NCBI GenBank assembly: GCA_021740745.1 | Contig: JAIOZF010000001.1 | Span: forward strand, 62,001 to 126,000 | Origin: Crocinitomicaceae bacterium | GTDB lineage: Bacteria > Bacteroidota > Bacteroidia > Flavobacteriales_D > Crocinitomicaceae | Direction: 5' to 3' | Length of the DNA: 64,000 nt | Shown: positions 16,175 to 26,147 of the stretch, piece after piece | How the letters are laid out: each line of letters opens with the position of its first letter | How positions within the stretch are numbered: position 1 is the stretch's first letter | Position numbers and translations under genes: made by a program | The notes under the pieces: generated by a model | Database searches by the model: none | What the model saw: the letters and a program-made list of their open reading frames with translations, nothing else | What the model was told of the DNA's origin: nothing

Positions 16175-16205
16175 AAAAAAAGGGCCGACAAAGTCGACCC
16201 TTCAA
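16175..16205 (-). terminator. Terminator of the 16224 T9SS gene
   Basis: aaaaaaagggccgacaaagtcgaccctt hairpin. Confidence 0.7.
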
Positions 16206-16223
16206 AAGTATACAATGAAATGA

Positions 16224-18056
16224 TTATTTCTTGATAAACTTCTTGGTTACTACTGTTTCGTTCGTTGAAACTGTTACGTAATAAACACCCTGAGTGAATG
16301 ACGCAGCATCAAAAGATACAGTGTGACCACCAGCAACTTGTGTTCCGTTGTTAGCTGTATAAACCACTTTCCCTGCGATATCAACTACTTCAATTGTTAC
16401 ATCAGTTGCGTTAGCAAGATTGTAATTGATAGAAGTAAGACCTGTTGTTGGGTTAGGGAATACATTGCTAATTGATACAGCAGCAGCATTTTCGTTGATG
16501 TCAGCTGTTGGTTGAATGTTCAAACGAACCATTACTGCATTTGGAGACGCTAAGAAGAAACCAGTTCCATCAGCAGCAAATCCTTGTACAATGCCTTCTT
16601 CAACTGGCTGAGCAGTTCTGAAGCGCACATCAGCAGTCGCGCCACCAGTATGACATGCAACAACTAATAATAAATCTCCAGCAGTAACATTGATAATGTT
16701 CTCCATAGGAAGTTTAATACTCGTTCCGTTTGTTTGCGTAGTAATTGCGAAATAAGGAGTTGTTCCTAAATATTCCCAATCAGTTCCGTTATCTCTCCAA
16801 ACTTCACCAAAAATTTCTTGACCAACGTTTGATGCTGTTGTAGTAACACCAATGTACATTGAATCAATTTTGTCATCTGCCATAACTTCCATCACGTTAC
16901 CAATTTTCAAGGCTTGATTAGCTTGAGAAGAAAGGTTACTTATAAAACTAGAAGGAACATTGTTATCTACTGCATAAAGAGAACGCGTAATTGCAATTGC
17001 ATCAGTAGAAGCATTATCTGCTGGAGTAGCATCTGTTTGTGTTTGACTAAAAGTATAAGTCAAGGCATAGTTTGTTGGAACTGTAGCTGGAGGAGTCCAC
17101 AAAGCAGTAACTAGAGAATCAGTTGCACCTGCTGCAAGTGTTGCTGTTGGAGAAGCAACTGTACCACCGCTATTATTTGCTGCAACTGTCAACATAACAT
17201 TTGTTTGTGCAGTTCCACCATCGTTACGAACTTCACCAGAGAAAGTGATTGGCGAAATTTGGTTAACTGGAATTGAATAGTATGGAATTTCATTAACCCC
17301 TGAAACCATTACTCTGTTCAAAGATGTGATATCATTATCATTTGCTTCAATTAATGATACGTCATCTATTTGCCAGTGGTAGTGAGTTGTACCAGCAGCA
17401 CCATCCCATGTGAAACGAAATTGGAAGTTACTTAAGTTAGTTGCTGTTGCAAGGAATGTAGTTAAATTAACTTTTGCCTTCGTTGTTGCAGAAGTAGCAT
17501 TCACTACAACTCCTGGTACAGTTACATCGAACTCTGTAGAAGTTACGAAACCATCCGTTGAAACCTCAACCTTGGGATAAAATGTATTATCACAACAAGT
17601 TCTATAACGGTGTTCAAATGATAACAAAGCATTCGTAATACCTGTCATATCAACTACAGGAGAAACTAAACTCGCTACATAACTTGTGTAAGGTCCAGCG
17701 CCAGGGTTGTTTAAATCTGCATCAAACATGGCAAAACCATTTGCTTGTGTTGTAGATTGAATCTTTTCTGTAGCTTGAGAGTATTGTCCATTTGGACCAT
17801 TCAAATCAACTGCCCAAACGGAACCGTTAGCACCTGCAGTAGTCCATGCGCCAATACCAGCAGCGAAATTATCTGAAAATAAAACATCACCAGGAGCTTT
17901 TGTGAAAGCATGTACGGGAGCTTTTTCAATTGAATTTTCACTTTGAGATAATATTTGCTGAGCCTCTTGGCGCTGAGCATTGCGAATCAAGGTTTGTTGA
18001 CCGAATGCTAATGATCCGATAGAAACCGCTGAAACTAATAAGTAAACTTTTTTCAT
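16224..18056 (-). CDS. Secreted protein with T9SS type A C-terminal sorting domain
   Basis: C-terminal 'VFPNPTTGLTSINYNLANATDVTIEVVDIAGKVVYT...GVYYVTVSTNETVVTKKFIKK'; signal peptide. Confidence 0.85.
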   Translation of the reverse strand: MKKVYLLVSAVSIGSLAFGQQTLIRNAQRQEAQQILSQSENSIEKAPVHAFTKAPGDVLFSDNFAAGIGAWTTAGANGSVWAVDLNGPNGQYSQATEKIQSTTQANGFAMFDADLNNPGAGPYTSYVASLVSPVVDMTGITNALLSFEHRYRTCCDNTFYPKVEVSTDGFVTSTEFDVTVPGVVVNATSATTKAKVNLTTFLATATNLSNFQFRFTWDGAAGTTHYHWQIDDVSLIEANDNDITSLNRVMVSGVNEIPYYSIPVNQISPITFSGEVRNDGGTAQTNVMLTVAANNSGGTVASPTATLAAGATDSLVTALWTPPATVPTNYALTYTFSQTQTDATPADNASTDAIAITRSLYAVDNNVPSSFISNLSSQANQALKIGNVMEVMADDKIDSMYIGVTTTASNVGQEIFGEVWRDNGTDWEYLGTTPYFAITTQTNGTSIKLPMENIINVTAGDLLLVVACHTGGATADVRFRTAQPVEEGIVQGFAADGTGFFLASPNAVMVRLNIQPTADINENAAAVSISNVFPNPTTGLTSINYNLANATDVTIEVVDIAGKVVYTANNGTQVAGGHTVSFDAASFTQGVYYVTVSTNETVVTKKFIKK

Positions 18057-18131
18057 GTTTTGATATTATTAGGAATGTAACAAATATAAGGTATTAGAAT
18101 TTAAATATACAAACAGCTAAAAAATTAACGA

Positions 18132-18905
18132 TTATTGGTCCTTTAGGAAAGGTAACTGTTGACGAATCTCTGTAAGTTTATCATACTTTAATTCAAGTAC
18201 TAAAACTTCCTCTTGATTCGGGCAGCATTCTGTTTTTTCACCAAGTGGATCTATCAACATGCTATCGCCACTATACGTTAATCCTTTGCCATCTTTTCCT
18301 ACTCTATTCAAGCCTATTGTATAACATTGATTTTCAATTGCGCGCCCAGTCAACAAGGCTTTCCAATGGGAAGATCGTTTCTCTGGCCAATTAGCAACAT
18401 ACAATAGAACGTCATAAATTGGTGAACCGTTGGGAGCAATTCGATTTCTTGCCATTTCTGGAAAACGCAAGTCATAACAAATTTGTAAATTAAATTTCCA
18501 ACCTTCAAAATCAACAATGACAGCTTTATCTCCGGGAGTGAAAAAATTGTCTTCTCCAGCGAGTCCAAATAATTTACGCTTGTTATATGTAATTACTTCA
18601 CCACTTGGTTTTACAAATACGCCTCGATTATAAAATGAACCATTTTCCTCCATAATCATGGAAGTATAAATTGCGGCTGATTTTTTCCGTGAAATCAATT
18701 TCAACCAATTCAATGATTCAGAATCACTTTCACTTTCAGCCAAAACCTCCACGTTCATTGAAAATGCGGTTTGGAACATTTCAGGCAATAGAATTAAATC
18801 AACCGGTTCTATGGAAGTGATTAAATCATCAAAATGAGCAAGATTCTTCGCTTTATCCTCCCAAGTTTGATTCGCTTGAACCAAGGCAACTTTTAAATTT
18901 CGCAT
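18132..18905 (-). CDS. Nitrilase-family amidohydrolase (omega-amidase-like)
   Basis: 'LILLPEMFQTAFSM', 'YNKRKLFGLAGE', 'LQICYDLRFPEMAR'; start at internal Met preferred over ORF start 18953. Confidence 0.88.
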   Translation of the reverse strand: MRNLKVALVQANQTWEDKAKNLAHFDDLITSIEPVDLILLPEMFQTAFSMNVEVLAESESDSESLNWLKLISRKKSAAIYTSMIMEENGSFYNRGVFVKPSGEVITYNKRKLFGLAGEDNFFTPGDKAVIVDFEGWKFNLQICYDLRFPEMARNRIAPNGSPIYDVLLYVANWPEKRSSHWKALLTGRAIENQCYTIGLNRVGKDGKGLTYSGDSMLIDPLGEKTECCPNQEEVLVLELKYDKLTEIRQQLPFLKDQ

Positions 18906-20020
18906 AATCTCTTCGCAGCATTGGTTAATGTTTCTGTGTCCTTCGCAAAACAAAAACGAATTAATTTTTGATCTTTCCCTGAAGCGTTAAAAACGGACAT
19001 CGGTATCGATGCTACACCATGCTCAATAACCAATCGCTTGGTAAATTCAACATCTGATTCATCCGAAATGTGTGCGTATGAGGCAACTTGAAAATAAGAG
19101 CCTTCAGAAGGAAGCAATTCAAATCGACTTGTTGAAATTAATCTTCTAAACAAATCTCTCTTGTCTTGATAAAAAGCACCCAATTGTGCGACATCTACTT
19201 TGTCTAAATATTGGCTCAAAGCAACTTGTGCAACGCTGTTCACACAAAAAACTAAAAACTGATGCACTTTCTTAATTTCAATCATTAAGGCAATCGGGGC
19301 AACGATGTATCCAACTTTCCAACCTGTAATGTGAAATGTCTTACCGAAAGAAGAAACAATAATACTGCGTGAACGAATTTTTTCACGCGTATTCACAGAA
19401 ATATGTTTCAATTCAAAGGTAATGTATTCATAAACCTCATCTGAAAGGACTAATAATTGGGGATATTTATCGAGTAAAATTTCTAGCTGCAGGAAATCAT
19501 TTTCTGTCCAAATTCGACCAGAAGGATTGTGAGGATTATTGATAATAATCATGCGTGTTCTTTCATTCACAGCATCATTGATTCGCTGCCAATCGGGCAT
19601 AAATGAACCATCCAATTGAATGCGAACTGGCTTAGCTCCTGTTAAAATAATTGGCGGTTCATAACAATCATAACTTGGATCAAGGATAACAACTTCTTCG
19701 TTTGTGTTAACCATTGCTTGAATGATCGCGAAAATCGCTTGGGTTGCTCCAGCTGTTATTAGAACTTCATCACTTGGATGTATAATTCGGTGATATTGTC
19801 GATTTACTAACTCAGCAATTTTTATTTGTAAGGGAGGATAACCGCCCATTGGAGCATATTGATGAACATTATCTGAAGCAATATTTTTTAAGATATCAGT
19901 TAATTGCGTATCAACTGGAAAATTTGGAAATCCTTGAGATAAATTAATGGCACCGTGTTCATTTGCCAATTGTGACATTATAGTAAAAATGGTCGTTCCA
20001 ATATGCGGTAATTTCGACAT
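18893..20020 (-). CDS. PLP-dependent aminotransferase (methionine/kynurenine-glutamine type, class I)
   Basis: 'NLSQGFPNFPVD', 'NNPHNPSGRIW', 'LSDEVYEYITF', 'SSFGKTFHITGWKVGY'. Confidence 0.9.
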   Translation of the reverse strand: MSKLPHIGTTIFTIMSQLANEHGAINLSQGFPNFPVDTQLTDILKNIASDNVHQYAPMGGYPPLQIKIAELVNRQYHRIIHPSDEVLITAGATQAIFAIIQAMVNTNEEVVILDPSYDCYEPPIILTGAKPVRIQLDGSFMPDWQRINDAVNERTRMIIINNPHNPSGRIWTENDFLQLEILLDKYPQLLVLSDEVYEYITFELKHISVNTREKIRSRSIIVSSFGKTFHITGWKVGYIVAPIALMIEIKKVHQFLVFCVNSVAQVALSQYLDKVDVAQLGAFYQDKRDLFRRLISTSRFELLPSEGSYFQVASYAHISDESDVEFTKRLVIEHGVASIPMSVFNASGKDQKLIRFCFAKDTETLTNAAKRLCEI

Positions 20021-20142
20021 TTCTTAGTTTTTTGTAAAAATAAAGCAAACAATTCACTTTGATTCTGTCAGTGTTAAAATTTCCTTAAAATGTTTAAGTT
20101 TGCTGATAATTCATTAATATTGGAATACTTAATTCGAAAAAA

Positions 20143-20580
20143 ATGAAAAAATTAAATCTAGTTATTGCTGTATTTTGTACCATGTTTACCTTATCAGTTT
20201 CAGCTCAAGTAAAGAAACAAGTAACAATGGAAGAGGTAAATGGTGAGAAAACACTTACTATTCGCACAAATGAAAATGGAACTGAAAAAGTGGAAGTATT
20301 AAAAGGTGAAGCCGCTGACAAGAAAATGGCTGAACTTAACACAGCAGCTTCTTCAAATAAGATGACAGAACAAATAATTGTTGAAGAACACAATGATCAA
20401 AAAGTAGTTAAAGTAATTAGAAACAACAATGGTGTTGAAACTATTGAGGAGTTTAAAGGTGAAGCTGCTGAGAAAAAATTAATAGAAATTGAAAAAGCAA
20501 ATACGGCTCCTTCACGCTCTAAACCGCAAAAAATTGAAAGTAAAGGTTCTATCAAACGTATTGAACCTGTAAGAAATTAA
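20143..20580 (+). CDS. Secreted hypothetical protein with internal repeat
   Basis: Signal peptide; internal duplication 'EEVNGEKTLTIRTNENGTEKVEVLKGEAADKKMAEL' / 'EEHNDQKVVKVIRNNNGVETIEEFKGEAAEKKLIEI'. Confidence 0.7.
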   Translation: MKKLNLVIAVFCTMFTLSVSAQVKKQVTMEEVNGEKTLTIRTNENGTEKVEVLKGEAADKKMAELNTAASSNKMTEQIIVEEHNDQKVVKVIRNNNGVETIEEFKGEAAEKKLIEIEKANTAPSRSKPQKIESKGSIKRIEPVRN

Positions 20581-20600
20581 TTCGATGATCGAATAAACGA

Positions 20601-20631
20601 AAAAGCCGCTCAATTTTGAGCGGCTTTTTTT
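20601..20631 (+). terminator. Intrinsic terminator
   Basis: aaaagccgctcaattttgagcggctttttt. Confidence 0.85.
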
Positions 20632-20644
20632 ATACCTTCGTTTT

Positions 20645-20902
20645 ATGAAAATATATATCCTTACTCTTTTTGTTATCGCTGCTCTTTCCTCTTGTAGTTC
20701 AACAGATCAGCAGTTCTGTGAATGTCTCGCTGTTGGAGATGAATTGAATAATTACTCCGCTGAACTATTGAAAGGTGAAGTGACAAAAGAACAAGCTGAA
20801 GCATTAAAAATAATCAAAGCCAAAAAGAAAAAAGCATGCGCCTCTTATGAAAACATGAGTGGACCAGAAATGCTAAAGAAAAAAAGTGAATGTGCTGAAT
20901 GA
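20645..20902 (+). CDS. Small putative lipoprotein
   Basis: 85 aa, 'FVIAALSSCSS' lipobox-like. Confidence 0.6.
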   Translation: MKIYILTLFVIAALSSCSSTDQQFCECLAVGDELNNYSAELLKGEVTKEQAEALKIIKAKKKKACASYENMSGPEMLKKKSECAE

Positions 20903-20935
20903 AGAAAATTTCAACTCTTTGAATCTTCGGATTCA

Positions 20936-22261
20936 TTAATTCACATTCAAGGCTAAAGCATAAATCACATCCATAGCTTCACAAAAAATCGCAGCTGATT
21001 CAGCCAAAATTTCTGTTGTGTGGGCTTGAGAAACAAAACCTACTTCATATCCGCTTGGCCCTAAATAAACACCTCTGTTTAACAGCTCACGGTGGATGTT
21101 TTTAAAGCCAGTCATGTCAGGATTAATTTCCTCTGCTTGGTGAATACGTTTTTTCCCGTCGAATGACAACCAGAAAATTGAACCAATCGTCACCAACTCA
21201 AAATTGTAACCCTTCGCTTTTGCATGTGTATTAATCGTGTCCACAAATACTTTTGTTCGTACTTCTTGATCTTCGTAAAAACCTGGCTTGGAACACTCAG
21301 TCAATTGAGCAATTCCTGCTGCCATCGCAACAGGATTTCCAGATAAGGTTCCCGCTTGATAAACAGGTCCGTCTGGAGAAACACAGGCCATGATTTCTTT
21401 GCTTGCTCCGTATGCACCAACTGGTAAACCACCTCCGATAATTTTTCCATACGTAACCAAGTCTGGCGCAATTCCATAGTATTCCGCAGCACCCGAGAAT
21501 GCTACTCTAAAACCAGAAATTACCTCATCAAAAAACAATAGAATTCCGTTTTCTGTGCACAATTCACGCAAGGCCAATAGGAACGTTTTTTCTTGCAATA
21601 ACAAGCCATTATTGGCTGGAATCGGCTCAATCACCGCACATGCAATTTCATCTTTGTGTTCTGAAATGCACTTTTTCAATGCTTCAATATCGTTCAAAGG
21701 TAAAACAAGAGTGTCTTTCGCAACATTTGCTGGCACACCTGCACTAGATGATTCACCAAACGTGATTAATCCACTTCCTGCTTTTACCAAAAGTGCATCT
21801 GAGTGACCATGGTAACAACCTTCAAACTTGATGATTTTATCTTTTCCCGTAAATCCTCTTGCCAAACGCAAGGCTGACATTACGGCCTCCGTACCTGAAC
21901 TTGTGAAACGAATTTTATCTATATAAGGATTGCGACTCAAAATCAATTCAGCTAATTCATTTTCCAACCGCGTTGGCGCGCCGAAACTAGCACCGTTTTG
22001 CAAAGCACCAACTATTTTTGAGTAAACAGCTGGGTGATTATGTCCCAAAATTAGCGGTCCCCAACTGCAGCAGAAATCAATAAATTCGTTATCATCTTCA
22101 TCCCAAATGCGACATCCATCTCCTTTTTTAAGGAATAATGGAGTCCCTTCTACCGATTTAAACGCACGTACGGGTGAATTCACACCACCAGGAAAATAAG
22201 TCTTTGAAATTTCAAATAATTCGGCTGAAGTTGAACGTTTAACCGTGTGTTTTGCTGACAT
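20936..22261 (-). CDS. hemL: Glutamate-1-semialdehyde 2,1-aminomutase
   Basis: 'TYFPGGVNSPVRAFKSV', 'FTSSGTEAVMSALRLARG', 'FDEVISGFRVA', 'TYGKIIGGGLPVGAYG'. Confidence 0.96.
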   Translation of the reverse strand: MSAKHTVKRSTSAELFEISKTYFPGGVNSPVRAFKSVEGTPLFLKKGDGCRIWDEDDNEFIDFCCSWGPLILGHNHPAVYSKIVGALQNGASFGAPTRLENELAELILSRNPYIDKIRFTSSGTEAVMSALRLARGFTGKDKIIKFEGCYHGHSDALLVKAGSGLITFGESSSAGVPANVAKDTLVLPLNDIEALKKCISEHKDEIACAVIEPIPANNGLLLQEKTFLLALRELCTENGILLFFDEVISGFRVAFSGAAEYYGIAPDLVTYGKIIGGGLPVGAYGASKEIMACVSPDGPVYQAGTLSGNPVAMAAGIAQLTECSKPGFYEDQEVRTKVFVDTINTHAKAKGYNFELVTIGSIFWLSFDGKKRIHQAEEINPDMTGFKNIHRELLNRGVYLGPSGYEVGFVSQAHTTEILAESAAIFCEAMDVIYALALNVN

Positions 22262-22402
22262 CTTGCTTTATTTTGACTGTAAAATTATAACTTATCTATC
22301 GAGAACAATTAGAAATACGCTTTTCATTTTCAATTAATAAAAATTAAACAATCCAAAGCATAAAAATGTTGAAGGAAATTTCAAACCTAAAACAGCAAAA
22401 AA

Positions 22403-22960
22403 TCATTGAAAAATTTCATCAAAAGCTAGACCAAATTCCGGTGCAGTTAAGTCGGCAAAATGCCATCCTGTCTCGCAGTTTGAGCTAATATTAATTATTG
22501 TTGTTTGACGTTTTTTGATAAGCCCGAAGCATAAGGTTGGTTTTTTGTAAAATTCTATTTCAACTCTACATTTTAAATCAACGAAATTCATTTTATTCCC
22601 AAGACGCTCTTTCAATTTTGCTTTATTCAGCATCAAACAAAGATTTTCAATTGTTTTTCTATCCACAATAGTGTAATCCTCTGCAAATGTAGTGTCTGGG
22701 GTAGTCGGAACTACTGAGGGTTTAAAATGAATCGATTTTACTTCTGAACCTTTAATGCTTTTAACTTCAAGAACTCTTGATTTAATTGCTTTATTGCTCA
22801 ACGGTCCTATGGTGGTAATATAAATAAGCAATAGCCCTACTACAATTGGTATGTATGGAAATAATTGTTTCCAAGCATATGCTCGAGAAAAAAACAAGCC
22901 GAAAAGAAGAAAAAAAACTCCAAGAATCAGCATCAAAAGTTCTTTATTCATTTTGCTCAA
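22403..22960 (-). CDS. Hypothetical membrane protein
   Basis: Two N-terminal hydrophobic segments. Confidence 0.55.
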   Translation of the reverse strand: MSKMNKELLMLILGVFFLLFGLFFSRAYAWKQLFPYIPIVVGLLLIYITTIGPLSNKAIKSRVLEVKSIKGSEVKSIHFKPSVVPTTPDTTFAEDYTIVDRKTIENLCLMLNKAKLKERLGNKMNFVDLKCRVEIEFYKKPTLCFGLIKKRQTTIINISSNCETGWHFADLTAPEFGLAFDEIFQ

Positions 22961-23173
22961 GTATTAAAATGAAAAATTTAATTTTTGTAAAACTACAATA
23001 TTCCTTGCTGATTTTACATCTTGCAGTTGCGCAAATCTTCAACTATTTCAATATAATATGGCACGAACATTTTTAAGACATTTTGTAGGTAAAAAAATTT
23101 TAAATCGACTCTTTCATTCCTTTGCTTTTACACTCCCGATCTTTCATTATCTTTGAAGTGAAATCGAGAGACA

Positions 23174-24454
23174 ATGACCCATTTTGAAAATACACTTGCA
23201 TTTGCGCAAGATTTAGATGCAAAAGATCCCCTTAGATCCTTCAGAGATAAATTCTATTTCCCTACATTTCACGAAAAAACTGTGCGTTATTTCACAGGGA
23301 ACTCATTGGGTTTACAGCCAAAATCAACACGTGAATATGTTTTAGAAGAATTAGATGCGTGGGCTGAGTTTGGTGTTGAGGGACATTTTCTCGCAAAACG
23401 ACCTTGGTTTGCCTACCACGAAAATTTGACTGAAAAAGCGGCAAAAATTGTCGGAGCCTTACCTATCGAAGTGGTAATTACGCATTCCTTAACAACGAAC
23501 CTTCATTTATTGATGGTTTCATTCTATCGTCCAGAAGGAAAAAGAACAAAGATTTTATGCGAAGCGAAAGCTTTTCCAAGTGATCAATATGCGCTAGAAT
23601 CACAAGTGAAATTTCATGAATTGGATGTCGCTGAACATTTAGTGGAAGTTTTTCCGCGTGAAGGCGAACAGTTAATTCGCGAAGAAGATATCCTTGCAAA
23701 AATTGAGGAGTTAGGTGATGAATTGGCGTTGGTAATGATTGGCGGAGTGAATTACTACACAGGTCAGTTGTTTGACATGGAAACAATTACCAAAGCAGGA
23801 CATAAAGTCGGCGCTGTGGTTGGATTCGATTTAGCGCATGCTGCTGGAAACATTAATCTAAAATTGCATGACTGGGGAGTAGATTTTGCTGCTTGGTGTG
23901 GATATAAATACTTGAATTCTTCTCCAGGCGGTGTAAGTGGAATGTTTGTACATGAACGTCACGCTTACAATCCTTCTCTTCCTCGTTTTGCAGGATGGTG
24001 GGGCTATGATAAAGACACGCGGTTCTTGATGCAGCCGGGATTCAACCCGATGAAAGGAGCCGAAGGTTGGCAGTTGAGCAATGCGCCTGTACTTGGAATG
24101 GCAGCACACTTGGCTTCTTTAGATATTTTCGATGAAGCAGGAATGGACCGCATAGGCGAAAAACGCGATTCTATGACAGCCTTTATGGAATTTGTCATCA
24201 ATGACATTTCAGAAAAAAACAAAGAACGTTGCACATTTGAATTAATCACCCCAAGCGACAAAACAAAACGTGGTGCCCAGTTGTCTATTATGGCGAAGGG
24301 TCAAGGAAAAGCCTTGTTCGATGCATTATCGGATTTAGGTGTTGTGGCAGATTGGCGAGAACCAAATGTTATTCGAATTGCTCCAGCACCGCTTTACAAT
24401 TCATACGAGGATTGTTTTTGGTTTGGTCAGTTGCTCGAACAGGCAATACAATAG
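23174..24454 (+). CDS. kynU: Kynureninase
   Basis: 'FRDKFYFP', 'YFTGNSLGLQPKSTREYV', 'GFDLAHAAGNINLKLHDWGVDFAAWCGYKYLNSSPGGVSGMFVHE'. Confidence 0.95.
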   Translation: MTHFENTLAFAQDLDAKDPLRSFRDKFYFPTFHEKTVRYFTGNSLGLQPKSTREYVLEELDAWAEFGVEGHFLAKRPWFAYHENLTEKAAKIVGALPIEVVITHSLTTNLHLLMVSFYRPEGKRTKILCEAKAFPSDQYALESQVKFHELDVAEHLVEVFPREGEQLIREEDILAKIEELGDELALVMIGGVNYYTGQLFDMETITKAGHKVGAVVGFDLAHAAGNINLKLHDWGVDFAAWCGYKYLNSSPGGVSGMFVHERHAYNPSLPRFAGWWGYDKDTRFLMQPGFNPMKGAEGWQLSNAPVLGMAAHLASLDIFDEAGMDRIGEKRDSMTAFMEFVINDISEKNKERCTFELITPSDKTKRGAQLSIMAKGQGKALFDALSDLGVVADWREPNVIRIAPAPLYNSYEDCFWFGQLLEQAIQ

Positions 24455-24509
24455 ATATAAGTATTCAGAATTTGAAAATTCAATAATTTGAATATCTGAA
24501 CCCCAAATT

Positions 24510-24537
24510 CATAACTCATAACTCATAATTCATAATT
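24510..24537. repeat. Short tandem repeat, 7-nt unit x4
   Basis: cataact-cataact-cataatt-cataatt. Confidence 0.8.
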
Positions 24538-24545
24538 CCTTTAAC

Positions 24546-24767
24546 GTGGACGAACTAACAATACAAACACTGATTAAAGCTCAATATTCTGGGGCACTTG
24601 ACCAGTCGTCGACATACATAAATTTGGTGATGCAAACTGTTGCAGTATTGGTGGGAGGAATAGTAATGTGGAGAGCGAGTAATGCTATTCACCGAAAAAA
24701 GCAAAAAGAAAGACAACAAAATAATTACTTCGAAACGCCGTATTCGCGTCACTGGAGAAAAAAATAA
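24546..24767 (+). CDS. Small membrane protein between kynU and kmo
   Basis: 73 aa with TM 'YINLVMQTVAVLVGGIVMW'; ends 6 nt before kmo. Confidence 0.5.
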   Translation: MDELTIQTLIKAQYSGALDQSSTYINLVMQTVAVLVGGIVMWRASNAIHRKKQKERQQNNYFETPYSRHWRKK

Positions 24768-24773
24768 GAACGC

Positions 24774-26120
24774 ATGGAAGAGAAAAAAAATGTAATCATC
24801 ATTGGAGCCGGATTAGTCGGTTCACTTTGGGCAGTATACCTATCTAAAGCTGGTTATTCAGTTACAATGTATGAGCGTCGTCCAGACATTCGTAAAGCAG
24901 AAATTTCAGCAGGAAAGTCAATCAACTTAGCCTTGTCGGTTAGAGGGTGGACAGCCCTCGATGCCGTTGGAGTTGGCGATGAAATTCGCAAAATTGCGAT
25001 TCCAATGAGTGGAAGAGTCATGCATGACTTAGCAGGAAACTTAACCTATCAGCCTTATGGTAAAGAAGGTCAAGCAATTTTTTCTGTCTCTCGTGGAAAG
25101 GTAAACGCTACGATGATGGACATTGCTGAAAAACATGGAAACGCTACCATTCATTATAATCATGATTGCCGTAAAGTTGACTTAAAAAATGGAATTGTTT
25201 GGCTCACAAACACCTTAACGGGTGAAGAAATCGAAGCTAAAGCGGATCTTATTTTTGGAGCAGATGGCGCCTTTTCAGCTGTTCGTTACAACTCTATGCA
25301 AAAGTTAGATCGTTTTCAATACAGTCAAAACTTCATCGCAGATGGTTACCGTGAAATTTTATTACCCGCAAATGCAGATGGTTCATATAAAATGGACAAA
25401 AATGCCCTACATATTTGGCCTAGAGGTCGTTTCATGTTGATTGCACTAGCGAATGAAGATGGATCGTTCACCTGTACGCTATTTATGCCACATGAAGGGG
25501 GCGAAAATGCGTTCGATAAATTAACCTCTAAAGAAGCAGTGGATAATTTCTTTAAGACAATCTTCCCTGATTTCTATACTATGATGCCGAATATTGCTGA
25601 TGCGTGGGAAGATCATCCCTTGTCTGCTTTAGCAATCGTTCGTTGCTATCCTTGGGCACATGGAAAAACAGCGCTTATGGGTGATGCGGCGCATGCTACG
25701 GTTCCTTTTTACGGTCAAGGTATGAATGCCGGTTTTGAAGATTGTACAGTATTAAATAATCTAATGCACAAACATAACCACGATTGGGAAGCCATTTTTG
25801 CAGAATACAGCAAGGAACGCAAACCAGATGGAGATGCTTTACAAGATTTATCCTTGGAGAATTACTACGTAATGCGTGACTTCGTGGCAGATCCAGCTTT
25901 CCTTTTGCGCAAGAAAATTGAGGCAAAATTCAGTGAAATGTATCCTGATAAATGGTTGCCGTTATATTCGCAAGTTACATTCAGCAATATCCGTTACAGT
26001 GTAGCTTACAATCAAGGGAAAGTGCAAAGTGAAATTATGGATCAAGTGATGGAAACTCCTGGGATTGAACAAAAGTGGGATTCTAAAGAAGTGATGGATA
26101 AAATCCTTTCGCTTTGTTAA
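24774..26120 (+). CDS. kmo: Kynurenine 3-monooxygenase
   Basis: 'VIIIGAGLVGSLWAVYLSKAGYSVTMYERRPDIRK', 'GRSINLALS'-like 'GKSINLALSVRGWTAL', 'ALMGDAAHATVPFYGQGMNAGFEDC'. Confidence 0.94.
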   Translation: MEEKKNVIIIGAGLVGSLWAVYLSKAGYSVTMYERRPDIRKAEISAGKSINLALSVRGWTALDAVGVGDEIRKIAIPMSGRVMHDLAGNLTYQPYGKEGQAIFSVSRGKVNATMMDIAEKHGNATIHYNHDCRKVDLKNGIVWLTNTLTGEEIEAKADLIFGADGAFSAVRYNSMQKLDRFQYSQNFIADGYREILLPANADGSYKMDKNALHIWPRGRFMLIALANEDGSFTCTLFMPHEGGENAFDKLTSKEAVDNFFKTIFPDFYTMMPNIADAWEDHPLSALAIVRCYPWAHGKTALMGDAAHATVPFYGQGMNAGFEDCTVLNNLMHKHNHDWEAIFAEYSKERKPDGDALQDLSLENYYVMRDFVADPAFLLRKKIEAKFSEMYPDKWLPLYSQVTFSNIRYSVAYNQGKVQSEIMDQVMETPGIEQKWDSKEVMDKILSLC

Positions 26121-26147
26121 TTGACCAAAAGAATGTAATTTAAGGCT

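Noticed and set aside
16224-18056. Large T9SS protein as adhesin/toxin
   Set aside because: Only a signal peptide, generic beta domains and a sorting domain are visible; no toxin or repeat signature.
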